From the NCBI GenBank assembly GCA_964515405.1, contig CAZERD010000002.1, forward strand, positions 3,698 to 67,697: DNA of 64,000 bases. Direction: 5' to 3'. A program made the translations under genes and the position numbers. Within the stretch, counting starts at the first letter, position 1, and each line of letters opens with the position of its first letter. Positions 16,335 to 26,073 of this stretch are shown here, in pieces. The stretch is from CAZERD01 sp964515405. GTDB lineage: Bacteria; Campylobacterota_A; Desulfurellia; Desulfurellales; CAZERD01. A model generated the notes under the pieces. The model saw only the letters and a list, made by a program, of their open reading frames with translations, was not told the origin of the DNA and did not search any database.

Positions 16335-16679
16335 TTAAGCTTCACCGGTCATTACTGCAAACAAAGTAAACCCAACAAGTGTTAACGGTATAGTCGAAAT
16401 ACCCACCACTATTCCCAAAGGGTTTAAACCCACCTCAAAGAGAATCAAAAGAGTTAATCCCACGATCAGGTATCTCACAAAATTCTCAAAAAACGAAAAC
16501 CTCCCTTTTTTCATAAACCTCTTAACCCATAACTTTATCAAAAACCAGTCAAAAACAGCGACCAGAAAACCAAAAAAACTGCTCACGAGACAATCCAGGC
16601 CGCACCATATACACACAAAAGCTACTAATAAATACACTATAAAGAAACCCGTTTCAAGTTTTTTTATCGTTATCCTCAC
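16335..16679 (-). CDS. atpI: ATP synthase protein I-like membrane protein
   Basis: 114 aa from GTG at 16679-16677, four predicted membrane helices. Position and size match the AtpI family, which helps c-ring assembly or Mg2+ handling; sequence conservation is low. I chose the GTG because GAGGAG lies 7 nt before it and this reduces the overlap with atpZ to 26 bp; a TTG at 16694 is an alternative. The order Z-I-a-c is typical of split Fo operons. Confidence 0.7.
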   Translation of the reverse strand: MRITIKKLETGFFIVYLLVAFVCIWCGLDCLVSSFFGFLVAVFDWFLIKLWVKRFMKKGRFSFFENFVRYLIVGLTLLILFEVGLNPLGIVVGISTIPLTLVGFTLFAVMTGEA

Positions 16680-16899
16680 GCTTAATCTCCTCAAACCCCC
16701 TGTACAGGTTCAAAAAACCAGCCGCTATACCAAAAAACAAGAACACAAGTAACCCCCAGGGGTTCAGAGATGGAAATGTCTTGTCTACCCACCATCCTAT
16801 GGCACCACCTATAACTACAGCTAATATAACACTGAAACCTACGGACGAAGCTTTATAAAGGGTAAGATAAAATTTCTTGTCCCTCTTTTCCCTGTTCAT
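16654..16899 (-). CDS. atpZ: AtpZ/AtpQ-type F0F1 accessory protein
   Basis: 81 aa, two membrane helices with GGAIGWWVDKTF between them and FLFFGIAAGFLNLYRGFE at the end, matching the ATPase_gene1 (AtpZ) family that sits before atpI and may form a Mg2+/Ca2+ channel with it. It begins directly after the hemL stop with no gap. Confidence 0.8.
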   Translation of the reverse strand: MNREKRDKKFYLTLYKASSVGFSVILAVVIGGAIGWWVDKTFPSLNPWGLLVFLFFGIAAGFLNLYRGFEEIKREDNDKKT

Positions 16900-18183
16900 T
16901 CACAAAGAGCCCATCACCTCACGGGCCTTTTCCAGCGTCACCGCTATATCTTCATCCGCGTGAGCCATTGACACAAAGTTCGTCTCAAATTGAGAAGGTG
17001 GAAGATATACACCTCTGTCCAGCATACCACGGAAATACCTTGAGAACATACCCACATCGCACCCAAGCACATCAGAGTAGCTGGCTGGTTCTTTATCTGA
17101 AAAGAACACACTAAACATAGAACCCATGCACGTACAACTCACCGGGATACCTCTCTCCCGCGCAATCTCTTCAACACCATTCACCAACGTTTCTGTCTTC
17201 CTTCGGAAGTCTTCATATGGGTTCTCTTCCTTGAGTATATCAAGCGTTGCCACTCCGCACGCCATAGCTACAGGATTTCCAGACAAAGTACCTGCTTGAT
17301 ATACACCCCCTTCTGGCGATACGTGAGCCATTATCTCCTCAGAAGAGCCATAAACCGCAACAGGCATTCCACCCCCTATCACTTTACCCAATGTGACAAT
17401 GTCAGGCTTAATGCCAAACAGATGTTCAGCACCACCATACGTGATTCTGAATCCACTCATAACCTCATCAAATATGAGAAGAGATTCATACTCCCTGGTT
17501 ATCTTCCTTAAAAAATCAAGAAAGCCATCTTTTGGTTTCACCAACCCCATGTTCCCAGGGATAGGCTCCACTATCGCACAAGCTATAGTGTCACCATAGC
17601 GCCTGAAAACATCTCCAACAGATTCAACATCGTTATACTCAACCACAAATGTATGCCTAACAAAATCGTAAGGAACCCCCTCACTCGTGGGTTTACCAAA
17701 GGTTGCCGCTCCACTTCCAGAAGCAACAAGAAGAGCATCGGAGTGACCGTGGTAGCAACCACTGAATTTCAATATATTATCCCTCTTTGTTACCCCCCTT
17801 GCAAGCCTTATGGCACTCATCGTGGCCTCAGTGCCAGAATTCACAAACCTCAGCATCTCCAGAGAATCAAAGGCCCCAACTATCCTCTTGGCCAGTTCCG
17901 TCTCAAGCCTCGTCGGAGCACCAAAGCTGAGCCCTCTCCTCATTGTGCCCATCGCCTTATCCAGTACCTCATCATTCGCATGACCCACAATAACAGGCCC
18001 ATAACTACACACATAATCTATAAACTCATTGCCATCTTCATCGTATACCCGGGACCCCTTCGCCATGCTTATAAACAACGGATCACCGCCAACCGATTTA
18101 AAAGCCCTAACAGGACTGTTCACACCACCTACAATGCATTTCCTTGCTTCCTCAAACAACCTTTTGCTTTCAACCCTCTTCAT
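16900..18183 (-). CDS. hemL: Glutamate-1-semialdehyde 2,1-aminomutase
   Basis: 427 aa, full length. Class III aminotransferase fold with GGVNSPVRAF, GHSDALLVASGSGAATFG, LIFDEVMSGFR, and the PLP lysine in TLGKVIGGGMPV (about residue 265). It converts glutamate-1-semialdehyde to 5-aminolevulinate in the C5 pathway to heme. It sits inside the PPi/ATP synthase operon between purQ (3 bp gap) and atpZ (no gap). Heme is needed here for complex II. Confidence 0.97.
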   Translation of the reverse strand: MKRVESKRLFEEARKCIVGGVNSPVRAFKSVGGDPLFISMAKGSRVYDEDGNEFIDYVCSYGPVIVGHANDEVLDKAMGTMRRGLSFGAPTRLETELAKRIVGAFDSLEMLRFVNSGTEATMSAIRLARGVTKRDNILKFSGCYHGHSDALLVASGSGAATFGKPTSEGVPYDFVRHTFVVEYNDVESVGDVFRRYGDTIACAIVEPIPGNMGLVKPKDGFLDFLRKITREYESLLIFDEVMSGFRITYGGAEHLFGIKPDIVTLGKVIGGGMPVAVYGSSEEIMAHVSPEGGVYQAGTLSGNPVAMACGVATLDILKEENPYEDFRRKTETLVNGVEEIARERGIPVSCTCMGSMFSVFFSDKEPASYSDVLGCDVGMFSRYFRGMLDRGVYLPPSQFETNFVSMAHADEDIAVTLEKAREVMGSL

Positions 18184-18186
18184 AGC

Positions 18187-18852
18187 TCACCCCATTGAAC
18201 TCCATAAAAGCTCTCCATCTTTACCCAGATCTCCAACAACCCTCTCAGGGTGCGGCATTAGCCCAAACACGTTCCCGCTCTTATTACATACCCCAGCTAT
18301 ATTCCCCACGGAACCGTTAGGATTGGATCCTTCCGTTACGTTTCCTCTCGCATCGGAATACCTCATAACAACCAGTCCCTCCGATTCTATCATCTGTAAG
18401 GTATCCGGATCGCAGTAATAACTTCCCTCCTTATGAGCTATAGGAAGACTCAAAACAGAACCAGAAATATGCCTCGTAAAGAAACAGGACGAATCCTCCA
18501 CCTTCACATACACAAACCTATGTATAAACCTAAGGGTTCTGTTCATCAGCAGTACACCTGGGAGAAATCCTGCTTCTGTCAATATCTGAAATCCATTGCA
18601 TATACCTATAACATACCCCCCCTTGGCCACAAATTCCTTCAGAGCTCCCATAATGGACGAAAATTTGGCCAAAGCACCACATCTCAGATAATCACCATAA
18701 GAAAAACCACCCGGTAATACTATGACGTCAAACCCTTTAAGATCCGTGCACGTATAAGGAACAATCTCAGCAGGGATTGAAAGCACATCACAGGCGAAAA
18801 GGCAATCCCTATCACAGTTCGTTCCCAAAAAACTAACTATCCCTACCCTCAA
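18187..18852 (-). CDS. purQ: Phosphoribosylformylglycinamidine synthase subunit PurQ
   Basis: 221 aa. Class I glutamine amidotransferase: nucleophile Cys in GVIGICNGFQIL (written IGICNGFQ), GGFSYGDYLR, and the His-Glu pair in LMPHPER. It supplies ammonia to PurL in purine synthesis. It overlaps purS by 20 bp. purL itself is not in the window. Confidence 0.96.
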   Translation of the reverse strand: MRVGIVSFLGTNCDRDCLFACDVLSIPAEIVPYTCTDLKGFDVIVLPGGFSYGDYLRCGALAKFSSIMGALKEFVAKGGYVIGICNGFQILTEAGFLPGVLLMNRTLRFIHRFVYVKVEDSSCFFTRHISGSVLSLPIAHKEGSYYCDPDTLQMIESEGLVVMRYSDARGNVTEGSNPNGSVGNIAGVCNKSGNVFGLMPHPERVVGDLGKDGELLWSSMG

Positions 18853-19078
18853 TCTCTCTGACCTCGTAATCCTCTATCACACCATTCGACAGCACACCCG
18901 AAGCCAATTTCTCAACGTACTCCCGAGCATTCTGGCAATCTATCTCCACCTCAAAATATTTCCCAACCCTTATATCCTTTATCTCCACGCCCAAATAAGG
19001 CTCTGCTACAGACTTAATAGCCCTCCCCTGAGGATCCAACACTCCCTTCTTAGGGGTCACAATTACAACAAACTTCAC
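18833..19078 (-). CDS. purS: Phosphoribosylformylglycinamidine synthase subunit PurS
   Basis: 81 aa, usual length. Starts KFVVIVTPKKGVLDPQGRAI and contains VGKYFEVEI, the pattern of PurS, which bridges PurQ and PurL in the three-subunit FGAM synthase. One base pair separates it from hppA and it overlaps purQ, so it is translated with both. Confidence 0.95.
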   Translation of the reverse strand: MKFVVIVTPKKGVLDPQGRAIKSVAEPYLGVEIKDIRVGKYFEVEIDCQNAREYVEKLASGVLSNGVIEDYEVREIEGRDS

Positions 19079-19079
19079 A

Positions 19080-21149
19080 TCAAATCCCCGTTAGTAGTAT
19101 AAGTATGGCTATAATGTTGACAATCTTAATCATAGGATTAATAGCAGGACCTGCGGTATCCTTCAGCGGATCTCCCACAGTATCTCCTGTGACGGCTGCC
19201 TTATGAGCCTCACTACCCTTACCACCAAAATTTCCATCCTCTATATACTTTTTGGCGTTATCCCAAGCTCCACCACCACTCGTCATTGAAACCGCCACAA
19301 AGAACCCTGTTATGATAGCACCCATTGAAAGGGCACCAAGGGTTATAGGACCAAACAATGCGTAAACCACTATAGGAGCTATAACAGGTATCAAACCCGG
19401 AACTACCATCCTCTTGAGCGACTCTTTTGTTACTATGTCAACACAGGCAGCATAATCCGGCTTCGCCTTACCCTCCAGAATCCCCTTAATGGTTTTAAAC
19501 TGCCTTCTGACTTCCTCAACCATCTTCCCCCCTGCTATACCCACAGCCTCCATGCTCAAAGCACCAAAATAGTAAGGCAGCAAACCACCTATAAGGAGGC
19601 CAAGCATCACCGCTGGATTGCTGAGGTTAAATATATCAGGTCCAAGATTCACAGTCCTCACAAACTCAGCAAACAAAACAAGAGCAGCAAGAACGGCGGA
19701 ACCTATCGCAAATCCCTTTGTCACAGCCTTTGTTGTATTACCTACAGCGTCCAGAGGATCTGTTACAGCCCTCACAGATTCATCAAGCTCCGCCATCTCG
19801 GCTATACCGCCAGCATTATCTGTGATTGGGCCATAAGAATCAATTGAAATAATAATCCCGCTCAGGGAAAGCATGGAAGCAGCAGCTATACCTATACCGT
19901 ACAACCCTGCCACATGATAGGAAAAATAAACTCCCAGAGCTATTACTATTGCAGGCAGGGCCGGAGCCTTAAGCATAACAGCCATACCCTGAATGATATT
20001 GGTTGCATGTCCTGTTTGACTGGCCTTGGCCACAGATTTAACAGGCGGAAAGTGATAGGAAGTGTAATACTCAGTGATAAGCATTATCAAAAATGTAATA
20101 ACCATACCTATAACGGTTGCTATAAATATGTGCACATAGCCTATGCTCATCCCAGCCTTATCTGCCATCCCCACACCTACCAGAGCCTTGGCAAGAAAAA
20201 ACAAAGCTACCAGAGCCAGAATTCCTGTGGAAATGAGACCCTTATAAAAAGCCCCCATAATATTCCTCGAAGAGCCAAGCCTAACAAAAAATGTACCTGC
20301 TATGGATGCAATAGAAGCCACAGCGCCTATCAACAACGGGAACATGGTAGCTATCCCCACTACACCCGGCTTATCAAATAGGGAATGACCAAGAACCATG
20401 GAAGCTACTATGGTCACAACAAAAGATTCGAACACGTCTGCTGCCATTCCAGCGCAATCACCAACATTATCACCGACATTATCTGCTATAACGGCAGGAT
20501 TCCTGGGATCATCCTCGGGAATACCAGCCTCAACTTTACCCACCAAATCAGCTCCCACATCAGCCGCTTTTGTATATATTCCGCCACCTAGCCTTGCGAA
20601 AACACTGATAAGGCTTGTACCAAAAGCCAAACCAATCAATGCTTCAATCGTATGTTCCACTGGCTGACCAAACACATACACAGAAAGATAGTAAAAACCA
20701 GCAATGGCAAGCAAACCAAAACCTGTCACAAGTATCCCGGTAACCGAACCACCCCTGAACGCTATATCCAGAGCCCTTGCAAGCCCCCTCTTTGCCATCT
20801 GGGCGGTTCTTACATTTGTTCTTACTGCAACAACCATACCTATATAACCCGCAAGACCAGAAAGAAATGCGCCTATCAGATAGCCTATGGCCGTGAGCAA
20901 ACCAAAGTGCTCTGAAACACTCCCCAAGGCCCACAGGATAGCAAACACGACAACAGCAACAATAGAGATGGTGCGATACTCCCTGGACAAAAACGCATAT
21001 GCTCCCTCCTGAATGGCACGGGCTATCTCTCTCATGCGACTGGTACCTTCGTCCTTGGCTATCACACTAAGCGCTGTGAGAAATGCATACACAATGGACA
21101 AAAAAGACGCTCCAAAGGTAACGTAGAATATCAATCGGCTTGTCCCCAT
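19080..21149 (-). CDS. hppA: K+-independent H+-translocating membrane pyrophosphatase
   Basis: 689 aa, about 16 membrane helices. The substrate motif [11 protein letters not shown] and the [19 protein letters not shown] block are intact. The K+-dependence position is Lys474 in GNTTKAV (codon at 19728-19730), which marks the K+-independent, H+-pumping class. It uses PPi made by biosynthesis to pump protons, sharing the proton circuit with the Fo genes downstream. It is preceded by 8 bp by a gene for a degenerate soluble pyrophosphatase homologue, a link worth testing. The PPi-releasing purine, heme-amino-acid and ATP synthase genes follow in the same operon. Confidence 0.97.
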   Translation of the reverse strand: MGTSRLIFYVTFGASFLSIVYAFLTALSVIAKDEGTSRMREIARAIQEGAYAFLSREYRTISIVAVVVFAILWALGSVSEHFGLLTAIGYLIGAFLSGLAGYIGMVVAVRTNVRTAQMAKRGLARALDIAFRGGSVTGILVTGFGLLAIAGFYYLSVYVFGQPVEHTIEALIGLAFGTSLISVFARLGGGIYTKAADVGADLVGKVEAGIPEDDPRNPAVIADNVGDNVGDCAGMAADVFESFVVTIVASMVLGHSLFDKPGVVGIATMFPLLIGAVASIASIAGTFFVRLGSSRNIMGAFYKGLISTGILALVALFFLAKALVGVGMADKAGMSIGYVHIFIATVIGMVITFLIMLITEYYTSYHFPPVKSVAKASQTGHATNIIQGMAVMLKAPALPAIVIALGVYFSYHVAGLYGIGIAAASMLSLSGIIISIDSYGPITDNAGGIAEMAELDESVRAVTDPLDAVGNTTKAVTKGFAIGSAVLAALVLFAEFVRTVNLGPDIFNLSNPAVMLGLLIGGLLPYYFGALSMEAVGIAGGKMVEEVRRQFKTIKGILEGKAKPDYAACVDIVTKESLKRMVVPGLIPVIAPIVVYALFGPITLGALSMGAIITGFFVAVSMTSGGGAWDNAKKYIEDGNFGGKGSEAHKAAVTGDTVGDPLKDTAGPAINPMIKIVNIIAILILLTGI

Positions 21150-21157
21150 AATTCCTC

Positions 21158-22459
21158 CTATGAATTGGTCATATTGATAAGCCTACCGATAAGTTCGGTG
21201 ATATCTATTCCCCTTTTACTAGATATGTACTTTATAAGGCTTTCTTCCTCAGGAAGGGTATGCTCTGGATCCATGTAGTTAGTTGATAAAAGAATGGCAG
21301 AAAGCAGTAGGTAAGCTGATTCTTCTGACATGTCTGAGTCAAGCTTCTTATACTCATCAGCAATAATAGCCGCAGTTGAATGCCAGGGCTCTATCCTATA
21401 CCTCGTATGAAGCGTGCCCTTAACTATATCAAGTGAAATAGTGTTATCTATCACCTCCAGTATCTCACAATGAAGTATGCCTGTGGGAGCGGTGGAAAGA
21501 GAAACATTTTTTATAAGTATCACCCTCCTTTTGGTGTACCTTATGAGGTCTGTGCGGGTGATTATACCTAGTATCCTCCCCATCCTGTCTATAACTATAG
21601 TGGCCCTATTGGTCGAAGTGAACACCTTGTCCTTTATATCATCTATAAATTCTGTAGGATAAACATAAGCAGCATTCTTGTCACATATAGTATCAACAGG
21701 TACACTCCACTCTACAAGACCAGCCGTTGCAAATGCATCATAATCAGAAAGTATAACAGAAACACCATTTGCCTTCGCCTTCTCCACAAGATCTCCCCTA
21801 AGCGTAAAGCCATTAGAGAGTATTATACACCTCACCCCGAAATCTATAGCTTTCTCCTGAAGATCCTCCCTGTTACCAAGAATTATTATTACATTCTCCG
21901 GGTCAAAATTCTGTATGATGTTCATAAACTCCGCAACATCCACAGTACCTATCATAACAGTGGCCACAAATGATTCATCTGGATCCACCTCGTTCAATGC
22001 TACACCCTCTACAGCTTGCTTTATTAGCGAAATACTAGTCTTTATCCTCCTAAATATATCCGGAATGATAGAGGATATACTCTTCTTTGCTATATCCAAT
22101 ATGCCAAGCGTTCCATAAAACTTACCATTATCATCCTCTATAGGAACAACCCTCAGATCATTCTTTATCATCTGTTTAAATACCTCTGTTATGGGTTGAT
22201 TCCTGTTAGCCTTATGTATATTAGGAGAAATTATATCCTCGACCCGCAGTTGAAAATTATTAACATACTGAGGGATATTTATTGAGAAAGCACTCAGCAT
22301 CTTCTGGGTTATAAGATCCAGTCTCCCATTGACAACAGGAACGTATCTTCTCTCAGGATCCCATCTGCTCTTTAACTCAGCGTAGGCTATTATAGACGCT
22401 ATACCATCAAAATCTGGATGACTCTTCGTAGTTATGTAAATGTCTTTTACCCTTTTCAT
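21158..22459 (-). CDS. Catalytically degenerate family II (DHH) pyrophosphatase homologue with CBS-DRTGG-CBS insert
   Basis: 433 aa. Order: DHH segment 1 (1-70), CBS 1 (about 73-128), DRTGG (about 145-250), CBS 2 (about 253-309), DHH segment 2 (310-433). This is the architecture of nucleotide-regulated CBS-pyrophosphatases. However, most metal ligands are replaced. By alignment to Bacillus PpaC, the first His is Lys12 (Asp16 and Asp18 remain); the Asp of VDHNE is Lys317; the DHH pair is Asp338-Asn339-Thr340; the later Asp is Ser392. The C-terminal DHHA2 substrate-binding domain is missing. So it should not hydrolyse PPi but may still bind adenine nucleotides. It is the first gene of the hppA operon, with start 9 nt after GAGG. 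Confidence 0.85.
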   Translation of the reverse strand: MKRVKDIYITTKSHPDFDGIASIIAYAELKSRWDPERRYVPVVNGRLDLITQKMLSAFSINIPQYVNNFQLRVEDIISPNIHKANRNQPITEVFKQMIKNDLRVVPIEDDNGKFYGTLGILDIAKKSISSIIPDIFRRIKTSISLIKQAVEGVALNEVDPDESFVATVMIGTVDVAEFMNIIQNFDPENVIIILGNREDLQEKAIDFGVRCIILSNGFTLRGDLVEKAKANGVSVILSDYDAFATAGLVEWSVPVDTICDKNAAYVYPTEFIDDIKDKVFTSTNRATIVIDRMGRILGIITRTDLIRYTKRRVILIKNVSLSTAPTGILHCEILEVIDNTISLDIVKGTLHTRYRIEPWHSTAAIIADEYKKLDSDMSEESAYLLLSAILLSTNYMDPEHTLPEEESLIKYISSKRGIDITELIGRLINMTNS

Positions 22460-22491
22460 TCAACAGCACCTCAACAGCATCTTCTTTGGAT

Positions 22492-22520
22492 TTTATATAA
22501 TAAACCTCTCCCCTTTTCAA
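22492..22520 (-). promoter_or_regulatory. Promoter of the pseudo-PPase/hppA/pur/hemL/atp operon
   Basis: Minus-strand TTGAAA (22520-22515), 17-nt spacer, TATAAA (22497-22492). Leader of about 25 nt before the ATG at 22459. No other convincing promoter is seen inside the nine-gene operon, whose gaps are 28 bp or less. Confidence 0.7.
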
Positions 22521-22590
22521 GTACACCTACAGAAATAACCCTGTTGTAAGATGAAAAAGATTATCATACTTCACAAAAAAAGTCTAAAAC

Positions 22591-22619
22591 TTGATAATTT
22601 CAATACCGATGTATATAGT
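22591..22619 (+). promoter_or_regulatory. Promoter of rimO, predicted leaderless
   Basis: TTGATA (22591-22596), 17-nt spacer, TATAGT (22614-22619), then 7 nt to a GTG at 22627. The spacing equals that of the arsR promoter, so transcription should start at the GTG. Confidence 0.65.
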
Positions 22620-22626
22620 ATCCGGA

Positions 22627-23901
22627 GTGCTTAGGGTGTTCACGTTGAGTTTAGGGTGTTCAAAAAACCTTGTAGATACAGAGAGAATGTTAGGCTACCT
22701 AAGGTGCGTAGAACATATACAAATAGTGAACAACCCCAACCAAGCTGACATCGTGTTAATAAACACCTGTGGATTTATTGAACCAGCGAAGGAAGAATCC
22801 ATTGAAAGCATAGCAGAAGCTGTTTCACTAAAAAACAGAAAACCCACAATCAAACTCATAGTGGCGGGATGTCTATACGAACGTTACCAAGAAGAGCTCA
22901 AACGTGGATTTCCAGAAGTAGACTGCTTTATTGGGGTCCATGAACTCAAAAGGATAGTGGAATGCTTGTACCCAGGTACACCACCACCAAACAGATCCCC
23001 ACGCATGAAAATAAACAACAGCCATATCTCATACCTCAAGATCTCAGATGGCTGTTCCAATGGATGCACATTCTGCTCCATACCACTCATAAAAGGTTCT
23101 TTAAGAAGCATAGAAGAAGAAAAATTAATAAACGAAGCGTACCGTATGCACTATTCGGGAGTTAAAGAGTTATGCATAGTGGCCCAAGATACAACAGCCT
23201 ACATGAACGACAGAGGAGTCCATGACGCCCTCCCATGTTTATTAAAGAAACTTGATAGAATCGGTTTTGAACGTATAAGACTTATGTACACATATCCATC
23301 TAAAATAACAGAACACCTGCTGGACACTATAGCATCAAGCAACACTATAGCCCATTACCTTGACATACCCATACAACACGCAAGTGATAGAGTGTTGAAA
23401 AGCATGGGGAGAAAATATACGAGAGACGACATAGAAACATTACTCACACTCATAAGAAACACAATACCAGATATATCCTTGAGAAGCACATTTATCGTTG
23501 GCTATCCTGCTGAACAAGCAGAGGATTTCGAACAACTCAAGGCGTTCATAAAGTCAGCCCGCCTGGATTGGGCAGGATTCTTCAAATATTACAAGGAAGA
23601 GGGAACTCTATCATACCATCTCAGAGACAAACCAAATAAAATAAAGCAAAACAGACTCACAGAAGTTGAAAACCTTCAGAGAAGCATAAGTGAAGAAATA
23701 AACCGCAATACCATTGGAAAACAATTCCGAGTCATCATAGATGGGAAATCAAACTCCATCTGGGAAGCAAGAACATACAGAAGCGCACCAGAAACAGATG
23801 GAATGGTTCTTCTCAAAGGGGCATTTCATCCTGGTGATGTAACCGACGTGTTAATAACTGGCGTCAAGGACTCTGTTGACGTTGTGGGAGTGAAAGTGTA
23901 G
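22627..23901 (+). CDS. rimO: Ribosomal protein S12 methylthiotransferase RimO
   Basis: 424 aa from GTG 22627. MTTase domain with SLGCSKNLVDTE and INTCGF cysteines, radical-SAM CxxxCxxC in DGCSNGCTFCSIPLI, LDIPIQHASD..L..MGR, and a C-terminal TRAM domain. It methylthiolates Asp in ribosomal protein S12. The open frame reaches back to 22591, but those bases form the -35 and -10 boxes. GTG 22636, preceded by GGAG, is an alternative start. It leads a plus-strand run with the M50 protease and trpS. Confidence 0.94.
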   Translation: MLRVFTLSLGCSKNLVDTERMLGYLRCVEHIQIVNNPNQADIVLINTCGFIEPAKEESIESIAEAVSLKNRKPTIKLIVAGCLYERYQEELKRGFPEVDCFIGVHELKRIVECLYPGTPPPNRSPRMKINNSHISYLKISDGCSNGCTFCSIPLIKGSLRSIEEEKLINEAYRMHYSGVKELCIVAQDTTAYMNDRGVHDALPCLLKKLDRIGFERIRLMYTYPSKITEHLLDTIASSNTIAHYLDIPIQHASDRVLKSMGRKYTRDDIETLLTLIRNTIPDISLRSTFIVGYPAEQAEDFEQLKAFIKSARLDWAGFFKYYKEEGTLSYHLRDKPNKIKQNRLTEVENLQRSISEEINRNTIGKQFRVIIDGKSNSIWEARTYRSAPETDGMVLLKGAFHPGDVTDVLITGVKDSVDVVGVKV

Positions 23902-23921
23902 AGTCTTGCAGGGAGATATAA

Positions 23922-24542
23922 ATGGGTTCAAGTGTATTTTTGATGATCATACCTCTGTTGCTGGGAGTGATACTGCATGAGGTAGCCCATGGATATATAG
24001 CCTATATTCTGGGGGACCCAACAGCCAAAAACATGGGGAGACTGACACTCAACCCTCTCCCGCACATAGACCCCATCGGTTCCATCCTCATACCCGCAGC
24101 TCTGGTGATACTCAGAATACCTTTCATATTCGGCTACGCGAAACCTGTACCCATCAATCCATTCAATCTGAAAAACCCAAGAAAAGACTTTGCGTGGATA
24201 GCGATAGCTGGACCCACAACAAATTTCCTATTGGCCATCGCTTTTGCACTACTATACAGGATATTCAACATGTTTAGCGGGAGTTTTGTTATAGGATTCA
24301 AGGGCATGTGTTTTTTCGGTGTGGAAATAAACCTCATATTAGCTTTCTTCAACCTTATACCAATACCACCACTGGACGGCGGACGAATCATAAACGCCAT
24401 TCTTCCCCACGAACTATCCTACAAATTCTCGAGGATAGAACCCTACGGAATGTATATAGTAATAGCCCTTATCTTCTTGGGTCTGTTCAATTTCATATAC
24501 TCCTTTTTCATAATACCTATGATGAATCTTCTATTAATGTAA
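23922..24542 (+). CDS. Site-2 protease family (M50) membrane metalloprotease
   Basis: 206 aa, about five membrane helices. The zinc motif HEVAH is in helix 1 region (VILHEVAHGYIA, residues about 17-28) and the third ligand in LIPIPPLDGGRI (about 149-160). This short form lacks the PDZ domain of RseP. Such proteins cleave substrates within the membrane; no substrate is suggested by neighbours. It lies 20 bp after rimO and 11 bp before trpS, an arrangement seen in other bacteria. Confidence 0.9.
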   Translation: MGSSVFLMIIPLLLGVILHEVAHGYIAYILGDPTAKNMGRLTLNPLPHIDPIGSILIPAALVILRIPFIFGYAKPVPINPFNLKNPRKDFAWIAIAGPTTNFLLAIAFALLYRIFNMFSGSFVIGFKGMCFFGVEINLILAFFNLIPIPPLDGGRIINAILPHELSYKFSRIEPYGMYIVIALIFLGLFNFIYSFFIIPMMNLLLM

Positions 24543-24553
24543 GGGGGTGATCT

Positions 24554-25555
24554 GTGGAAAAAAGAGTTCTCAGCGGCATGAGGCCAACAGGCAAGCTCCA
24601 TTTAGGCAATCTGTATGGAGCCCTGAACAACTGGGTGAAACTGGAGCAAGAAAACTACAAAAGATTCTACTTTGTGGCCGATTTACATGCCCTCACCACA
24701 GGTTTCGACAACTCCCAAGACATACCCGATGATACTATAGAAATGGTTGTGGACTGGCTCGCGTTCGGACTTTCATGGGAACGCAACACACTATTTATCC
24801 AATCCATGGTCAAGGAGCACTCCGAACTATTCCTCCTGCTATCCATGATAACACCCGTAGGATGGCTCGAAAGAGTTCCAACCTACAAAGAGCAAGTTGA
24901 ACAACTGGGAGAGTCTAAAACATCAAATCTTGGTTTTCTGGCTTACCCTGTGTTAATGGCCGCTGATATCATAATTTACAAGGCTTCATATGTACCTGTG
25001 GGCGTAGACCAACTTCCACACCTTGAATTCACTAGAGAGCTGGTAAGGAGATTTCATCATCTCACGAACAGCAAGGTGTTCATTGAACCGAAACCCATAC
25101 TGGGCGAAACACCCAAGATACTTGGGCTCGACGGCAGAAAAATGAGCAAATCATATAACAACGCTATATATCTTGCTGACTCAAGAGGAGAAATGGAAAA
25201 GAAAATAAGAATTATGTACACAGACCCAAGAAGAAAAAGGCGCACCGATCCGGGCGTAGCAGATGAATGCGGCGTATTTTACCTGCACAAGATCTTTACA
25301 AACATACCATTACAAAAAGAGATAAAAGAAAGCTGCTCAACAGCAGCTATAGGCTGTACAGACTGCAAAAAAATACTGGTGGACAACATGAACAAAGCTC
25401 TCGATCCGATAAGAGAAAAGAGGGAGTACTTTCTTAGCAGGAAGCAATGGATAATCGAAATGCTCAGGGAAGGAAGTAAAAAAGCATCAGAGGAAGCAAA
25501 GCAAACAATTGACGAGGTGAGGGGTGCTCTTTTTTCCACAGGATTCTATAGATAG
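24554..25555 (+). CDS. trpS: Tryptophanyl-tRNA synthetase
   Basis: 333 aa from GTG 24554, 6 nt after GGGGG of a GGGGGTGA element. Class I motifs: HLGN in GKLHLGNLYGA and KMSKS in DGRKMSKSYNN. The C-terminal helix bundle has the usual ACTDCKK-like GCTDCKK. It charges tRNA-Trp. The 3' end overlaps the next gene by 32 bp. Confidence 0.97.
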   Translation: MEKRVLSGMRPTGKLHLGNLYGALNNWVKLEQENYKRFYFVADLHALTTGFDNSQDIPDDTIEMVVDWLAFGLSWERNTLFIQSMVKEHSELFLLLSMITPVGWLERVPTYKEQVEQLGESKTSNLGFLAYPVLMAADIIIYKASYVPVGVDQLPHLEFTRELVRRFHHLTNSKVFIEPKPILGETPKILGLDGRKMSKSYNNAIYLADSRGEMEKKIRIMYTDPRRKRRTDPGVADECGVFYLHKIFTNIPLQKEIKESCSTAAIGCTDCKKILVDNMNKALDPIREKREYFLSRKQWIIEMLREGSKKASEEAKQTIDEVRGALFSTGFYR

Positions 25556-25982
25556 ATGTTTTATAGACAAAGAAACAGAGCTTAACAATAAGGTGGGTTT
25601 GTTTTATCTGTTACACCACTTTCTTATACAGTATGAGAGATATGAAGACAATTGGGGCTTTATGCTCCTAAAAGTATCTGGAACAAACACCAACAAAAAA
25701 GCAATTGCCAGAATACTCAAAGCGCATTCTCGAAGAAGCGATATACTCTTTAACCTTGAAGGAGATTTCGGGGTGTTAACGAGGGTTTTCTCAGATACAG
25801 ATCTAATATACTTTTCGCAAAGGCTGTTCTCTATCTTCAAAGAAAAAATACCTCATATTGATGTAAGATACGGAATAACCTTCATGAAAAACGGCGATTC
25901 TCCCGAAAGCCTCACTCAAAGGGCTTTCAAAGCCGCAGAAAAAGCCTATTCGGAAGATACCCCTTACGCCATAGTAGTATGA
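25524..25982 (+). CDS. Degenerate GGDEF-like domain protein
   Basis: 152 aa. A C-terminal half with VRYGITF, SPESLTQRAFKAAEKAY and DTPYAIVV resembles the end of a GGDEF nucleotide cyclase domain. At the active-site turn the sequence is NLEGDFGVLTRVF, where GGDEF is expected, so one residue is missing and catalysis is unlikely. No sensor or membrane segment is present. It starts at GTG 25524 within trpS, 6 nt after a GAGG. It may be a nucleotide-binding or structural remnant; no function can be assigned. Confidence 0.55.
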   Translation: MLFFPQDSIDRCFIDKETELNNKVGLFYLLHHFLIQYERYEDNWGFMLLKVSGTNTNKKAIARILKAHSRRSDILFNLEGDFGVLTRVFSDTDLIYFSQRLFSIFKEKIPHIDVRYGITFMKNGDSPESLTQRAFKAAEKAYSEDTPYAIVV

Positions 25983-26073
25983 TGAAGAATGAGAACAAGA
26001 AAAAGACCATCTGCTATAGAATACATCTGATGAAGAAAATATCGTGAGAAAACACGGGTAAAGGAAACGTGTC

